Below, piece by piece: positions 1 to 9,960 of a DNA stretch of 64,000 nucleotides. The notes under the pieces were generated by a model. That model saw nothing but the letters and a program-made list of their open reading frames with translations. It made no database searches and was not told where the DNA came from. How positions within the stretch are numbered: the stretch's first letter is position 1; the number at the start of each line of letters is the position of its first letter. Where the stretch lies: assembly GCA_963575745.1 (NCBI GenBank), contig CAUYUJ010000769.1:524001-588000 (forward strand), in the 5' to 3' direction. The translations under genes and the position numbers were made by a program. This stretch comes from Prorocentrum cordatum (taxonomy: Eukaryota; Sar; Dinophyceae; Prorocentrales; Prorocentraceae).

Positions 1-489
1 CGCCATCCTTCCCACCGTGCAATGCCAGTCATGCGCCCGCCGCTGGTCGCACATGTCCGAATAGACTTCGGGGCTGCCCGCCTTGTTCGGCTTGGGGGGG
101 AGCACCATCACCGCAATCATCACCTGCTCCGACTGGAAGCGCCAGATGCCCTTCCCCCCGGTCCACGTCTCGTTCAGCATGATGGCACCTCCACACGCCT
201 TCGTACCCTGCCGACTCCAGAGCCACCCGACCAGGATGGTGTGGTGGTACGTCGCCGTGTCCGCATGGTGGTACGCCGCCTGCCACGCGCGTACCCTTGT
301 CCCAGGCACACCATTGATGCCCACGTTGCGCAGCACCGTCGAGACCCCGTCGTGGTGGTATTCCGTTACCAGCGAGTGGGGGTACGACGAGCCCAGGAAG
401 CACCAGCGCAGGGCGCCGACGACTCCAGTCCACGTGGCCATGATCAGCTTCAGCATGGAGCCGCAGGCACAGCGCCCCACGGCGCGCAT
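1..489 (-). CDS. Unrecognised protein, 5' part only (runs off left edge)
   Basis: On the minus strand a frame opens at an ATG at 489 (a second ATG is at 456), after an in-frame TGA further upstream, and stays open to base 1, giving at least 163 codons with no stop. Codon third positions are strongly G/C (for example runs of CTG, GTC, GGC, AAC, CAC), as expected for dinoflagellate coding DNA, and the predicted residues are well mixed, rich in W, Y and H (YHHDGVST, AYHHADTATYHHT). No low-complexity bias is seen, unlike the neighbouring frames. I do not recognise the family; there is no clear signal peptide or membrane segment in the part visible. The satellite and purine tracts that follow at 640 onward lie upstream of this gene. 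Alternative: an internal exon whose true start lies elsewhere. Confidence 0.5.
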   Translation of the reverse strand, partial: MRAVGRCACGSMLKLIMATWTGVVGALRWCFLGSSYPHSLVTEYHHDGVSTVLRNVGINGVPGTRVRAWQAAYHHADTATYHHTILVGWLWSRQGTKACGGAIMLNETWTGGKGIWRFQSEQVMIAVMVLPPKPNKAGSPEVYSDMCDQRRAHDWHCTVGRMA

Positions 490-738
490 TGCGCGGCGCC
501 CGAGCGGCAGCGTGCCGCCAGCCCCAGGTGGGGCGGCACACAGGGATCAGCGCCTGCGGGCCGCGGCAGCCCCCATCACAGCAGGGCAACCTCGGGGCGG
601 CCGCCTCTGGCAAGGGGGGGTCTGGGCCGCGTCGGCGGCTGAGGAGGGGGAGGAGGAAGAGGAGGAGGATGAGGGAGGAGGGGGATGAGGAAAGGAGAGG
701 AGAGGAGAGGAGAGGAGAGGAGAGGAGAGGAGAGGAGG
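490..738. repeat. GC-rich spacer and purine tract ending in (GGAGA)n
   Basis: From about 640 the plus strand is almost pure A/G, first GGA-type trinucleotides, then a clean pentanucleotide array of AGAGG units at about 690-735. Open frames here are only products of the repeat. Confidence 0.85.
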
Positions 739-796
739 GACGCGGGGACCGTCTCTTCAAAACGAGGACCCAACACCACAGGGTGGTTGGGAAAAA
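739..796 (+). repeat. Conserved CCAACACCACAGG module, copy 1
   Basis: A ~55-bp module holding TCTTCAAAACG, then CCAACACCACAGGGTGGTTG. The same module recurs at 1816-1876, inverted at 15811-15872, and shortened at 35821-35865 and 36121-36166, each time next to a purine tract and ~91-bp satellite sequence. CCAAC...GTTGG can pair as a small hairpin. Confidence 0.75.
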
Positions 797-1655
797 GGTG
801 CGCCGAAATGGGCGGCGGCGACGCATGCGGGCGGCACCATCTGGGCCTTGGGCGGGTCTCCCTATGGGGCCACGAAGCAGGCACGGAGTGTGCCGACGGA
901 GTGTGCCGAAGCAGGCACGAAGCGTTGCGGGGACGCATGCGGGCGGCACCAGTTGGGCCCTGGGCCCAAGCTCCCTATGGGGCCACGAAGCGTGTGAGGG
1001 GTGTGCCGAAATGGGTGGCGGGGACGCGTGCGAACAGCGCCATTGGCGCCTCGGGTGTAGCTTTCTTTGTATGGGGCCACGAAGCGTGTGAGGGGAGCGC
1101 CGAAATGAGTGGCGGGGACGCGTGCGGGCGGCAGCATGTGGGCATTGGGTGGAGCTCCCTAGGGGATCACGAAACGTGGCAGGGGTGTGCAGAAGTGAGC
1201 TGCGGAAACGCATGCGGGCGGCACCAGTTGGGCCTTGGGTGGAGCTCCCTGTGGGGCCACGAGGCGTGTGAAGGGTGTACCCGAATGGGTGGCGGGGACG
1301 CATGCGGTCAGCACCATCTGGGCCGTTGGTGGAACTCCCTATGGGGCCATGGGGCCTGTGACGGTGGTGCCGAAATTGGTGGCGTGGGCGCATGCAGGCG
1401 GCACCATTTTGGGCCTTGGGTGGAGCTCCCTATGCGGGCACGAAGCGTGTGAATGTTGTGCCGAAATGGGTGGTGGGGACGCGTGCGGGCGGCACCATGA
1501 GAGCCTTGGGTGGAGCTTCCTATGGGGCCGCGAAGCGTGTGAGGCGTGTGCCGAAATGGGTGGCGGCGGCGCATTCGGGCGGCGCCACTGGGACCTTCGG
1601 TGGAGCTCTCTATGTGGCGACGAAACATGCAAGGGGTGTGCCGGAATGGTTGACT
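797..1655 (+). repeat. ~91-bp satellite array, about nine diverged copies
   Basis: Anchor GCCGAAATGGGTGGCGGGGA recurs near 801, 1005, 1099, 1191, 1281, 1369, 1461, 1551 and 1641, giving a spacing of 88-92 bp over most of the array. Each unit also carries GGAGCTCCCTATGGGGCCAC and GAAGCGTGTGAGGGGTGTGC. Because the period is not a multiple of three, long open frames on both strands here are artefacts. Copies are diverged by perhaps 10-25%. The first interval contains a short internal expansion around 880-935. Confidence 0.9.
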
Positions 1656-1876
1656 GGTGCGGAGGGCAGAGGCAGGGATGGGAGGAGGGAGGAATGGGAG
1701 GAATGGGAGGAGGAGGAGGAGGAGGAGGAGGAGGAGGAGGAGGAGGAGGAGCAGGAGGAGGAGGAGGAGGAGGAGGAGGAGGAGGAGGAGGAGGAGAGGA
1801 GGGAAGAGGAGAGGAGACGTGGGGCGCTCTCTCTTCAAAACGGTGGCCCAACACCACAGGCTGGTTGGGAGAAATG
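1656..1876 (+). repeat. (GGA)n tract plus conserved module, copy 2
   Basis: A transition sequence (GCGGAGGGCAGAGGCAGGGA) leads into about 130 bp of GGA trinucleotides, then the TCTTCAAAACG/CCAACACCACAGG module at 1816-1876. The same order, satellite then GGAGGCAGG then purines then module, is seen inverted at 15811-16712 and in miniature at 35735-36166. Confidence 0.85.
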
Positions 1877-2610
1877 GTAGGTCATTGTTCTCGGGGCTTG
1901 TATGGTCGGCGCTACGACGCAGGGGCCCCCGACATCCGGCAACACTGTCACACCATTTAAGAACGAGTTTTCTGACAAGCGTCCGAACTATCGAGCGCTT
2001 CGACCTTGCAAAGGCTGTCAATCCATTTTTGACGAGGCTTCTAGGATCTTGCCCCGGAGGAGGCGCCCCATTTCCGAGCCTCCCACCACGGCACGCTCTG
2101 GAGGAACCGGGGCCCTTCTGTGCCCCAGGGCCAGTTCCGCGTCCCGGGTCGCTCGTGGACAGTCCTGGAAGGCCGAGAGCTTGGCGCGCCCCGTGGGACC
2201 TGGCCCAGAGTAGGAACGCACCGTAGACGCTTGGACGGTCGGGCTGCTGAAACAAGGAACGCTAAACAAGGAACGTAGCCCCCTTTGGGCACCAGGGGAG
2301 CATGGGTGCACGAGAAGGGCTAGAGGAGAAATCACGGAATGGCCTAAGGAACAGCGAGCCCCGTCAGAACCCGAAGCGGTTCTCATTCCATCGTCTTGGC
2401 TGTACCCTTGCTCCGACCTTGCATTGCGCTGGACGCAAAGGGCGCGCTGTCTATAGGCGTAACCACCCCGAATGTGTCTATGAACGCAGCGACATCCAAT
2501 GTGGCTATCGGCACTTGTGGCTAGAGAGTGAGACAAGCATGTGGCATAGGCCCGAGATATTGGTCTTCTGGAAGCAAGTCGACTTTTCCCTCCAACCCGG
2601 AGCGGCAGAA
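1877..2610. repeat. Dispersed repeats shared with about 10.1-10.4 kb and 49.8 kb
   Basis: About 2225-2300 (GGTCGGGCTGCTG, then paired AAGGAACG motifs and a GGTGCACGAGA stretch) resembles 10128-10440. About 2400-2600 (CCCCGAATGTGTCTATGA, later GTGGCATAGGCC and AAGCAAGTCGA) resembles 49785-49975. 1877-2224 shows nothing I can assign. Confidence 0.55.
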
Positions 2611-3519
2611 CACCTTCGGGACCCGCTTCCTCCCAAACCCGCTTGCTTCATGACCCCCTCCTGGCGCCACCCCCCCCACCTTCCCGTGTTCTCAGGGGGC
2701 CGTCCCCGAGATCGATGGGGGGCGCGCTGTCGAAGAACGCGCTCTTCCGCTGAGCCTTCTCGAGCAGCACCTGCCAGACAGGGCGGAAGCGAGGGCACCG
2801 CACGCACCCGTGGCATGCCACATCGGGTCTACCCCACGGCAGGACGGTACCAAAGCACACGCAGCGGCCCTGCCTGAGGCCGTTTTTCGCCAAAGAATCG
2901 AGGATGCTCCTCGATGGCCCTCGCCGAAGGAACAATGCACACGTCCGAGCGATGCCAAGACGAGAGGGGGCCCCCAGGGGGCCGAGCAAGGCCAAAAGGC
3001 CAGAAGGGGCAGCGGCAGCGGTGACTCTTCCTCTGCCGAGCCTCGGCGATGGGAGCGCCCAGCCCCGCGGCGGCCACCTCCAGAACAACAGAACACGGCA
3101 TACATAGTCTCTCGGAGTGCGAGGCGGGGGTTTATCCATGTCCACCGCCTGGGATCCGACGTCCTGGTGCCCCGGCGGGCCCTCCTCCTCCTCCTCCTCC
3201 TCCTCCTCCTCCTCCTCCTCCTGGCCCACACCGTTCTGGGCCCGAGGAGGCGTGCGCAGCGATTCTGGGCCCAGGGTGGGCCTCGGCAGGGCCAGTGCGT
3301 GTGCACAGCTCTCTTCGCGCACGACCCGGCACAGGCAAGCCGTGCCCCCCCCTTCTCGGGCCTTCCGGCTGTGAGCAGTCTCGCTGCACTGGCCGCAGAC
3401 TCGCCCTGGCGACATGAGCTTGGACGCAGAAGGGAGAGGAGGAGGAAGACGAGGACGACGAGGAGGAGGGAGAGGAGGAGGAGAACAAGGCGAGAGGAGG
3501 AGGAGGAGGAGGAGCGATC
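2611..3519. repeat. Gene-free segment with pyrimidine and purine tracts
   Basis: Contains a (CTC)n tract at 3178-3226 and a GGA-rich tract at 3425-3520 that abuts the 3' end of the LINE element. A truncated hairpin element lies at 2879-2957. I see no supported gene. Confidence 0.6.
2879..2957. mobile_element. Hairpin element family A, left-truncated copy
   Basis: Matches the right two thirds of the ~125-bp family A element: GAGGATGCTCCTCGATGG, TCGCCGAAGGAA, then terminal ACGTCCGAGCGATGCC. The left terminal repeat GGCATCGCTCGGACGT is missing. Confidence 0.8.
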
Positions 3520-3590
3520 GGGAGCGATCAGATGAAAGGACAGCGTACGTCCACAAACGGCGCCATGGCCTTCGGTGACCTGGCCCGCTT

Positions 3591-3624
3591 GAGGGTTAAA
3601 ACTGAGGCCTCAGTTTTAACCCTC
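3591..3624. other. 34-bp perfect palindrome over the ORF2 stop codon
   Basis: GAGGGTTAAAACTGAGG is followed directly by its exact reverse complement, with no loop. On the minus strand the ORF2 stop TAA (3618-3616) lies inside it. In RNA it would fold into a stem at the ORF2 end and start of the 3' UTR. Confidence 0.95.
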
Positions 3625-6600
3625 GGAAGTGGCAACTTGAGCCACTCCCTCGGGGGGTGGAACGCGACCACTCGTCGACGTCGTCAGGGTCGTTCCACCC
3701 CCCCTTGCACCGAGGCCAACAAGTCCTTGTGACTCCGCCTCTCTCACCGCTCTTGGCGGTCCCGACGGGTGCGGATACCGCCCCGACCTGATGGCCGCCA
3801 GATTCTGACGGCCCTTGGCCGTTGGATTACAACGCAAGACCAACCATCTCGGGTCGGTGGTGCACGACTTGCCGCAAGTCGTGCAGAAAACCAAATTATA
3901 TTTAGCCCATTTCTGCAGAGTGTGCGACCCATGGAGCTCTCTACCCGACACCCGAAAGCCAGCACGAACGGGGGAGAAGTCGGGCGTCTGCTCGGGCCTG
4001 CAACGGGAGGCACACATTTGGAAAATCGAATCCTGATTCGAGAACAAATTGCAACGCCTACATATATACTTCGTCCCTGCACGGGACCACGAATGCTCTG
4101 AGTCACGCAGGGCACAGGCAAGCTTAGGTAACGGGGCCCCCCCCTCGATTCCAGGGCGCTCGCAGGTCCAGGGATCGGCTTGGATGCTCGCTGCCAGGGC
4201 TCTCCGCGCCCTCCGACGGACCAGGGCGGCCTCGGAGTCCCGAACATCGGTCTGGGGGGGGGGCGAAATCACGAATTCAGTCCAGCTAAGCTCGGCAGCT
4301 TCGCTGGCCAAGGCGTCTGCGCATTCATTCCCGAAGGCGTAAAACAACTGCGTACGCGAGAGTCCTCCTATCTCCTCTTGGTGGGAGGGGACCCATACAA
4401 TTTCTATTCGGCCAGGCCCACGATCACGCTTGGCGGCCTGGATCCTGGCCCAAAGGTCTATATTCACCCCGCTGCTCGGCGGCTCAGACCCACAGCCTTT
4501 GGTCCAGGAGTCCAGGAGGGGGCGATGGTCAGTAACGAAACGGACGTCGCCATCGCTGGATTCAAGGGCTTCGGCGAAGGCGGTTATCTCAGCGCGCGGC
4601 ACGGTCTGTCTTCGGCCCTCGATGCTGCAGCCCAGACCCCAGACGGCACGCCAGACAGCCCCTTCGGGGGCGAGACCGATCAGACCCGAGCCGACCCTTC
4701 GACGCCGAGGGTCGTCCGAGAACCTCCCACCCGACCCGTCCCCAAACAAGGTCACAAAACCTTCGGCGTCTCTGGGAACGGCTGCAAGGGTGCCAAACGA
4801 AATTCGGATGGGAGGCTTATCCGCGAAGGTCGGGACCGTTTCGGCCCGGCCAGGGACCCCGCGGAGCCAAAAACTCGGGCAGCTTTCATGGTTCACCCGG
4901 GCTTTCTCGGCCAAAACCTGGCTCTTCTCGAAATCTTCATGGCCAACATTGGCCTCGCAGGCCCACACTCGGTGGTGCAAATCCTCGGGGGCTTTGGAAC
5001 AGCGGGGGCAGAGGCCATCAATACGGTAGCCTGCCGCGCGCAAGCGCTCACGAGTCCACTGGGCGCCCGTGACGACCACCACGTCCAACGCCCAGTTGTC
5101 GCCCTCGAGGTCTGGCTTGAGGCGGCTGAGCTCCCTGGAGACGTGGTACATGTCCGCGCCCTCCGAGAGGTCCGAGGCAGCTTCGTGGAGGGCCGCCGCA
5201 CGCCACAACTGTCTGTCAATCGTGGCCTCAATGTCATCAAGGATGTCCGTGAAGTCTCCGTGGAAGTTGTCAAACTCTGGGGACGCCACAGACGGGATGT
5301 GCCACTCGAACTGCTCATCCGAAGACCACACCATCGGGCTGACGGGGTCCCAACCAATGTCGAGCAAGGTTGAAATCGTAGCTGCAATGGGGCCCTTCGA
5401 AACTCTCCATCTTCGCGAACCCGCTAATCGTAGGCGGCTACGGATGCTATCCCACGATCTCGCAATACGTGTGTGATATTCTGGGTACTCTCGCCACAAT
5501 CGCAGCCATGCCAGGACCTGCTCACGTCGAAGTGCCTTCGCTGGGTCTCGTCGGTCACAGGCGGCGGCAAGCGACGTGGTCAAACATCGGCCAGGCCCCG
5601 TGCCGACGGCACTCTGGGCGGCCTGGCGGCGGATCTGCACCAGCTCGTAGCCAGGGATTCCGAACGTCTGGTGCGTGTAGGTGCCCTGCGGCTTGGACCC
5701 CATGCTCCAGAGGCCCTTGGTGATGCCGCGGAGGCTGGCGTGGCGCCTCATCCTCATGATGGCGGAGGTGCGCTTCTTGGCCTTCATGAAGCGCTCCCTC
5801 GCCTTGGTTCTGGTCCGTGATCGGCCCGAGGTCGTGTCAGCACCGAGGTCCACAGCGTGGCGGACAGGTGTCACAGGGATGCCAACATCGATCAGGCCGG
5901 CAGTGATTCGGGCTGCCAAGCTCGAGGACGAAGCAACGACCACCGTCTTCGGGCTTATCTTGAGCCCTGCGTCCACGAAGTCGCTGGCCAAGGACGTGCA
6001 GGAGTCGATCATCAGCGAGCCGACCTCGTGCGCTGTCCCCTCTGCCCGAACCACCGTGTCGTCAACGAAGGTGCGGAGTAGGATCCTGAGCCCGTAGTTG
6101 ATGTGGGCCCTGTCCAGCATGGGGCCCATGAACGCCTTCGCGAAGCGTCCACTCTGCAGCGAGCCTGCCACTAGACTCTTCTCAGGTTGAATCGCCTTGC
6201 TCAGCCAGAGCCTGTCCTTGAGGTGCCGCGGGGCAAGGAACAGCTGCAACTCCAGCGCGAGGATGAGAGCAGGAAAACCTTGGCGAATACCTGCTGCACA
6301 CATCTTGGCAATCGAAATACTATCATACAATTTTTCCAAGTCCAGGAGCAAGGTAGCACATGAAATCTTCATCTCCTGGCAGGTCTCATCGAGGAGAGAT
6401 CGGACCAAGGCAGCCTGCAGGGCAGACGAGCCACGGATCGCTGTCCCAATGCTCGTCCATGGCCACCGTCCAGTCCAGGGAGTCAGCACTTCTCATCTTG
6501 CTCCACAACTTGGGCAGGAACGGGAGCAGGCCCAGGATCCTGTCGCCCCCCTTCGGCTTGGGGGCGACGGCGGCGATCGCCATGAAGAGCTGGTGCGGCC

Positions 6601-8545
6601 ACATGGCGACGCGCTCGATGTGCTTCACCAGCTCGAGCAGCTCCTGGCGGGCCTCAGCAGGCAGCCGCTGCACCTCGATGGGGCCCATGGCGTCGACCCC
6701 CTTGGCCTTCTTGCCACTCATGGAGCCCAGCGCGCTGTTCATGCGCTCGGCGGTGAGCTGCTCGAGGTCCTGGGTGTCGGCCCTGCCCATGACGTACTGG
6801 AGGCCGTCGATGATCTTGGCAGGGACCATCGTGTCGTCGCTCCATATCTCGTTCCAATCATCTGCACGCTTGTCCATCATCTCATCAGGGGTGGCGAAGA
6901 CCTTGGAGTCAGCAATGATCTCGTCGGGCTTGTCAGGTACCCCTTTCACGTGGCGGTGTAGAATTCCTGGCGACTCCTTCCACATCTTGGTGGCCCAGGC
7001 CTGGAATCCCTTGCGAGCCTTGGACAACGAGAGGCCGATGGCTCTGCTCTTGTAGGACTCCGCCTGCTGGAGTATGGCGTCGAACTCCTCATCGTCGGCA
7101 GTGCCAATCTGCTGGATCGCCGCAACCCAGGTCCAGAACTGGTCGTCGTCGCCGAAGGGCTTCTGGAAGTCGCTGTCCAGGCCAACGTCCAGCAACTCGA
7201 GGAGCTTGGTCATCGTGTAGGCGTTGTCGTGAACTCGAGCCGTCCGTCGGAAGATGCCCAATCTCGAGAGTAGTGACGTGCACAGGTTCCACCATTCGAG
7301 TAGCGGGTCTCTCAAGTGGGGCCTGGACGGGGTGGCTCGCGTGATTTTCCATTCAATATCGTATCCTTGTGCCCTGCCACGACACTTCTTGGCATCACCT
7401 GCTGGAAGCTCGTGGTGTGCTATCGTTGCCTCCTCCACTGCTTGGACCCATCGCCCGTAGCGTAGGCCAACATCGCCACGTACTTCGGGATCCCGATCGA
7501 GCAGGAAATGAGGCCGATGTGCGGGGGTGCCTTCGTACGGCTTGTCCTTGGCGGCCTGCCAGCACTCCAAGGGGATGTTGAACGCAGGTCCTGCAGCTGG
7601 TGCTGGAGGGGCTTCATCGTGGTCGTAGAGGTCGGCGTACGCCTCCTGCAGGTAGTCGTCGAGCTCCTGGCGGCGGCGCTGCTTCGCCTGGGCGATGGCC
7701 TTCTGCCGCTTGCTGTTCGGGTCAGCCGCGCGGACAGGCCTCGGGAGTGCCGGCAGAGGCTGGGCGGCTCTGAGGCTGCGATGCCACCACGCCTTCTTGC
7801 CCCCCTTGAGCGTGACGCATATCCCAGCGTGCGTACGCCATGGGACCTCAGGGACAATATGCACACGGATGCTGTCGGCCAGGCCCTCCTTCACGATCGC
7901 GTAGTCGATGAGGGAGCCGCGGCCCTTGTTACACGTGACCTGGCCGTTGATGGGCACGCAGATGTTGCCCCCGAGCTTGGAGATCCAGGCAGTCTTGGAC
8001 CAATCAGACGAAACCGCATTCCAGTCGCCAACCAGGATCCAGGGATCTTTGATCTGCTTCAAGAACGAGGCAAGGCGGATCAGCATCTGCTCGTTCGGGC
8101 CCTTGAACTTGTGGCCAGGAAGCAAGTAACAGGAGACAACCACTATGTTGCCGACGCGCGTGTGCCACAGGAGAGGAGCGAATCCTCGGAAACAATCTTT
8201 ACCTGTGCGTTGAAGCTCTGCTTGGCGCCAGGACTCGAAGGAGGTGGTGCAGACTGACTTGCGCGAGACTACCCATTCTCCACCTGTGTTGCCAGCATCA
8301 GACCTTCCAGTCAATACTGCAGGGGTGGCCGTCACCTTCCACCCGTCCTTGCCAAGATCGGATTTGGCGGTGGCCAGCTGCTCTCCCAGGACGTGCGTCT
8401 CGCAGAACGCGACGAGGTCGTAGGAGGGCGCCTGGCCTCTCATGAAGCCCTTCGCGGTGGGGCCCCACTCGGAGATGTTGGCGAAGAAGAGCTTGGAGTC
8501 GGAACCTTGCTCGTCATCTCTCTGAGTTTGGGGAGACCCCGCCAT
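3616..8545 (-). pseudogene. LINE ORF2: endonuclease, reverse transcriptase, RNase H (frame-broken)
   Basis: The first frame, from an ATG at 8545 to about 6386, holds an AP-endonuclease-like region (FCETHVLGE; WILVGDWNAVSSDW) and the start of the RT (GVDAMGPIEV; APKPKGGDRILGLL). Near 6430 reading must move by +1 into a second frame, which runs to 3616 and carries the RT palm (LLLDLEKLYDSIS, then RTFVDDTVV, the catalytic FVDD) and an RNase H domain (LFGDGSGGR, PRAEITAFAEAL, VTDHRPLLDSW, ADALASEAA, keeping the D-E-D-D pattern). C-terminal to it are paired cysteines (ICRRC, FCTTCGKSC) that could bind zinc. The protein would nick the target and copy the element RNA there. One extra base, or two missing, explains the break; all catalytic motifs otherwise look intact, so it decayed recently. 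It follows ORF1 after a short gap. Confidence 0.88.
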
Positions 8546-8624
8546 CAGGGACGCCGTTGAACATGTAGGGGAAGAACTCGTCCGCGGTGGGCAGCCAGCG
8601 CCCGCTGGCTGCGGTGGGGCGCTG

Positions 8625-9674
8625 CTACCCGCGGGCTGGGGCAGGGCCAGCGGCCCCAGCAGCGGCAGAAGGGGCGCTGCCAGCAGCACCAGCAGCGCCA
8701 GGGCCAGCGCTCGAAGCACTGGCCGAGCCCTTGCCCTTCGCCTTGGCCACAGAGTCGGAGCGGGCCTTGGCGAGGGCCGCCTTGAGGCCGTCCTCCTTGG
8801 CCTGGGCGGAGACCGCGGCGCCAGGGTCGGCGGCAGGAGGGGCGGCGGCGGCTGCGGCTGCCGCCGGCTCTGCGGGAGCCGCTGCGGCAGCGCCTGCCGC
8901 GGGCGCGGCGGCGCCTCCCTCCTCGTCGACCCGCTGGCGCTTCGGCGGGGAGTTGCGGAGGGCGCGCACCTTGTCGTACTGCGCGTGCACCTCCGCCTGC
9001 ATCGCCGCCACCTGGTCGATCCTCTGCTTGATCTCCGCCTCGAACGCGCGGAGCTCGGCCTGCTGCGTCTCGTCGAACTCGCTGAGGTCGGAGAAGAGCG
9101 CGTCGTCCACGGCGAAGACCACGCGCTTGTCGTCTGCAGTGTACCCGCCGGGGACCTGCTTGATGTTTGCCTTGGCCGCGACAGCAGCGACCGCTTTGTC
9201 ATGGGCCTGCTGCGCGACGATCTGGGCCACCGTGGCTTCCTCGGCCCTCTGCTGGGCACGTGCCAGGGTGGCCTCCGCTGCCACAACCGCCTCGGCCGCC
9301 GACTTGAGCGCTGCGTCCTTCTTCTCAAGCTCCTTGGCGGTGGCGGTGTAGGAGGTGTGGGCCGTGGGCGGCGTCGGCACGGCTGCCGCGTCGCAACGCT
9401 CCTTGGCGGCGAGGAGCGTCTTGGCCTCACCCGCGAACATCGGCAAGCTGGCGAGCAAGGCCAGCATCGCCGACGGGTCTGGCGTAGCCGTCGAAGGAGA
9501 GGATGGCTGGTGGTGGTGCTGCTGGCCCTGCTGCTGGCCTGGCTGCTCCCACCACGGCGCGGGAAGAGAGATGTGGGCCTGGCACTTCCCGCACTTGCCG
9601 CCATTCCTCCTGATTCTGAAATTGTAGGCCCAATTGCCGCAGGCCGTGCACCAAGAGAAAGCGCCTTTTCCCAT
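8625..9674 (-). CDS. LINE ORF1 protein with N-terminal zinc ribbon
   Basis: Starts at ATG 9674 (MGKGAFSW), chosen over non-ATG codons further upstream, and gives about 349 residues. Residues ~9-35 hold two CxxC pairs (CTACGNW and CGKC), a zinc-ribbon-like arrangement. A glutamine/histidine stretch follows. Residues ~95-200 are rich in A, E, K and Q with heptad-like spacing and probably form a coiled coil, followed by a KRQRVDEE-like basic patch and an alanine-rich tail. LINE ORF1 proteins bind the element RNA; the zinc ribbon and coiled coil suit that role, but the exact function is inferred from position. It ends 80 bases upstream of the ORF2 ATG and lies in a different frame, so ORF2 would need reinitiation or another mechanism. 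Confidence 0.75.
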   Translation of the reverse strand: MGKGAFSWCTACGNWAYNFRIRRNGGKCGKCQAHISLPAPWWEQPGQQQGQQHHHQPSSPSTATPDPSAMLALLASLPMFAGEAKTLLAAKERCDAAAVPTPPTAHTSYTATAKELEKKDAALKSAAEAVVAAEATLARAQQRAEEATVAQIVAQQAHDKAVAAVAAKANIKQVPGGYTADDKRVVFAVDDALFSDLSEFDETQQAELRAFEAEIKQRIDQVAAMQAEVHAQYDKVRALRNSPPKRQRVDEEGGAAAPAAGAAAAAPAEPAAAAAAAAPPAADPGAAVSAQAKEDGLKAALAKARSDSVAKAKGKGSASASSAGPGAAGAAGSAPSAAAGAAGPAPARG

Positions 9675-9821
9675 GTGCCTGAAGTAACAGAGAGCGAAAA
9701 CGAAGTAGTCGTGTCTTCGTACAGCGGGGGATAACACCCCAATGCAGTAGCGAAACCTTGGGTGGTATGTCGGTAGGGGCCGCTGGTCCCCTCTGCCTCA
9801 ACTCTCGCCCGCTGGTGGCCA

Positions 9822-9860
9822 CTGAGCCACGCTACGGACTTGAGCCAAAATGGCTACGGA
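9822..9860 (-). promoter_or_regulatory. DinoSL sequence plus an adjoining degenerate second copy
   Basis: The minus strand at 9860-9839 matches the 22-nt dinoflagellate spliced leader at every base (TCCGTAGCCATT... ending GGCTCAAG). Directly downstream, 9838-9822 reads TCCGTAGCGTGGCTCAG, which keeps the first eight and last bases of the leader with the middle lost, like an older relict copy. Upstream on the minus strand lies a (TCC)n tract, so the genomic sequence now reads polypyrimidine-CCGTAG, which could itself act as a trans-splice acceptor. Confidence 0.93.
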
Positions 9861-9960
9861 GAGGAGGAGGAGGAGGAGGAGGAGGAGGAGGAGGAGGAGG
9901 AGAAGGAGGAGGAGGAGGAGGAGAAAGAGGAGGGGGAGGAGGAGGAGGAGGAGTAAAGGA
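9861..9960. repeat. (GGA)n tract
   Basis: About 100 bp of GGA trinucleotides touching the 5' end of the LINE. Confidence 0.95.

Larger units (their letters stand above)
3520..9860 (-). mobile_element. Non-LTR (LINE-type) retrotransposon with DinoSL 5' end
   Basis: Read on the minus strand, the element runs from a spliced-leader sequence (9860-9839) through a ~165-nt leader, ORF1 (9674-8625), and an ORF2 (8545-3616) with AP-endonuclease-like, reverse transcriptase and RNase H parts. It ends near TGATCGCTCC at about 3520. Both ends abut GGA/TCC microsatellite (9860-9957 and 3425-3520), so it may have inserted in a trinucleotide tract; no clean target-site duplication can be drawn because the flanks are repetitive. 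There is no poly(A) tail at the 3' side. ORF2 needs one frame correction near 6430, so this copy is probably inactive. The exact 3' limit is uncertain by some tens of bases. Confidence 0.9.

Noticed and set aside
797-1655. Protein-coding reading of the ~91-bp satellite (frames of 200-450 codons)
   Set aside because: The period does not keep frame and frames are open on both strands.
9674-9742. Non-ATG upstream starts for LINE ORF1 and ORF2
   Set aside because: They use TTG or GTG; the ATG at 9674 directly precedes the zinc-ribbon and is the better start.
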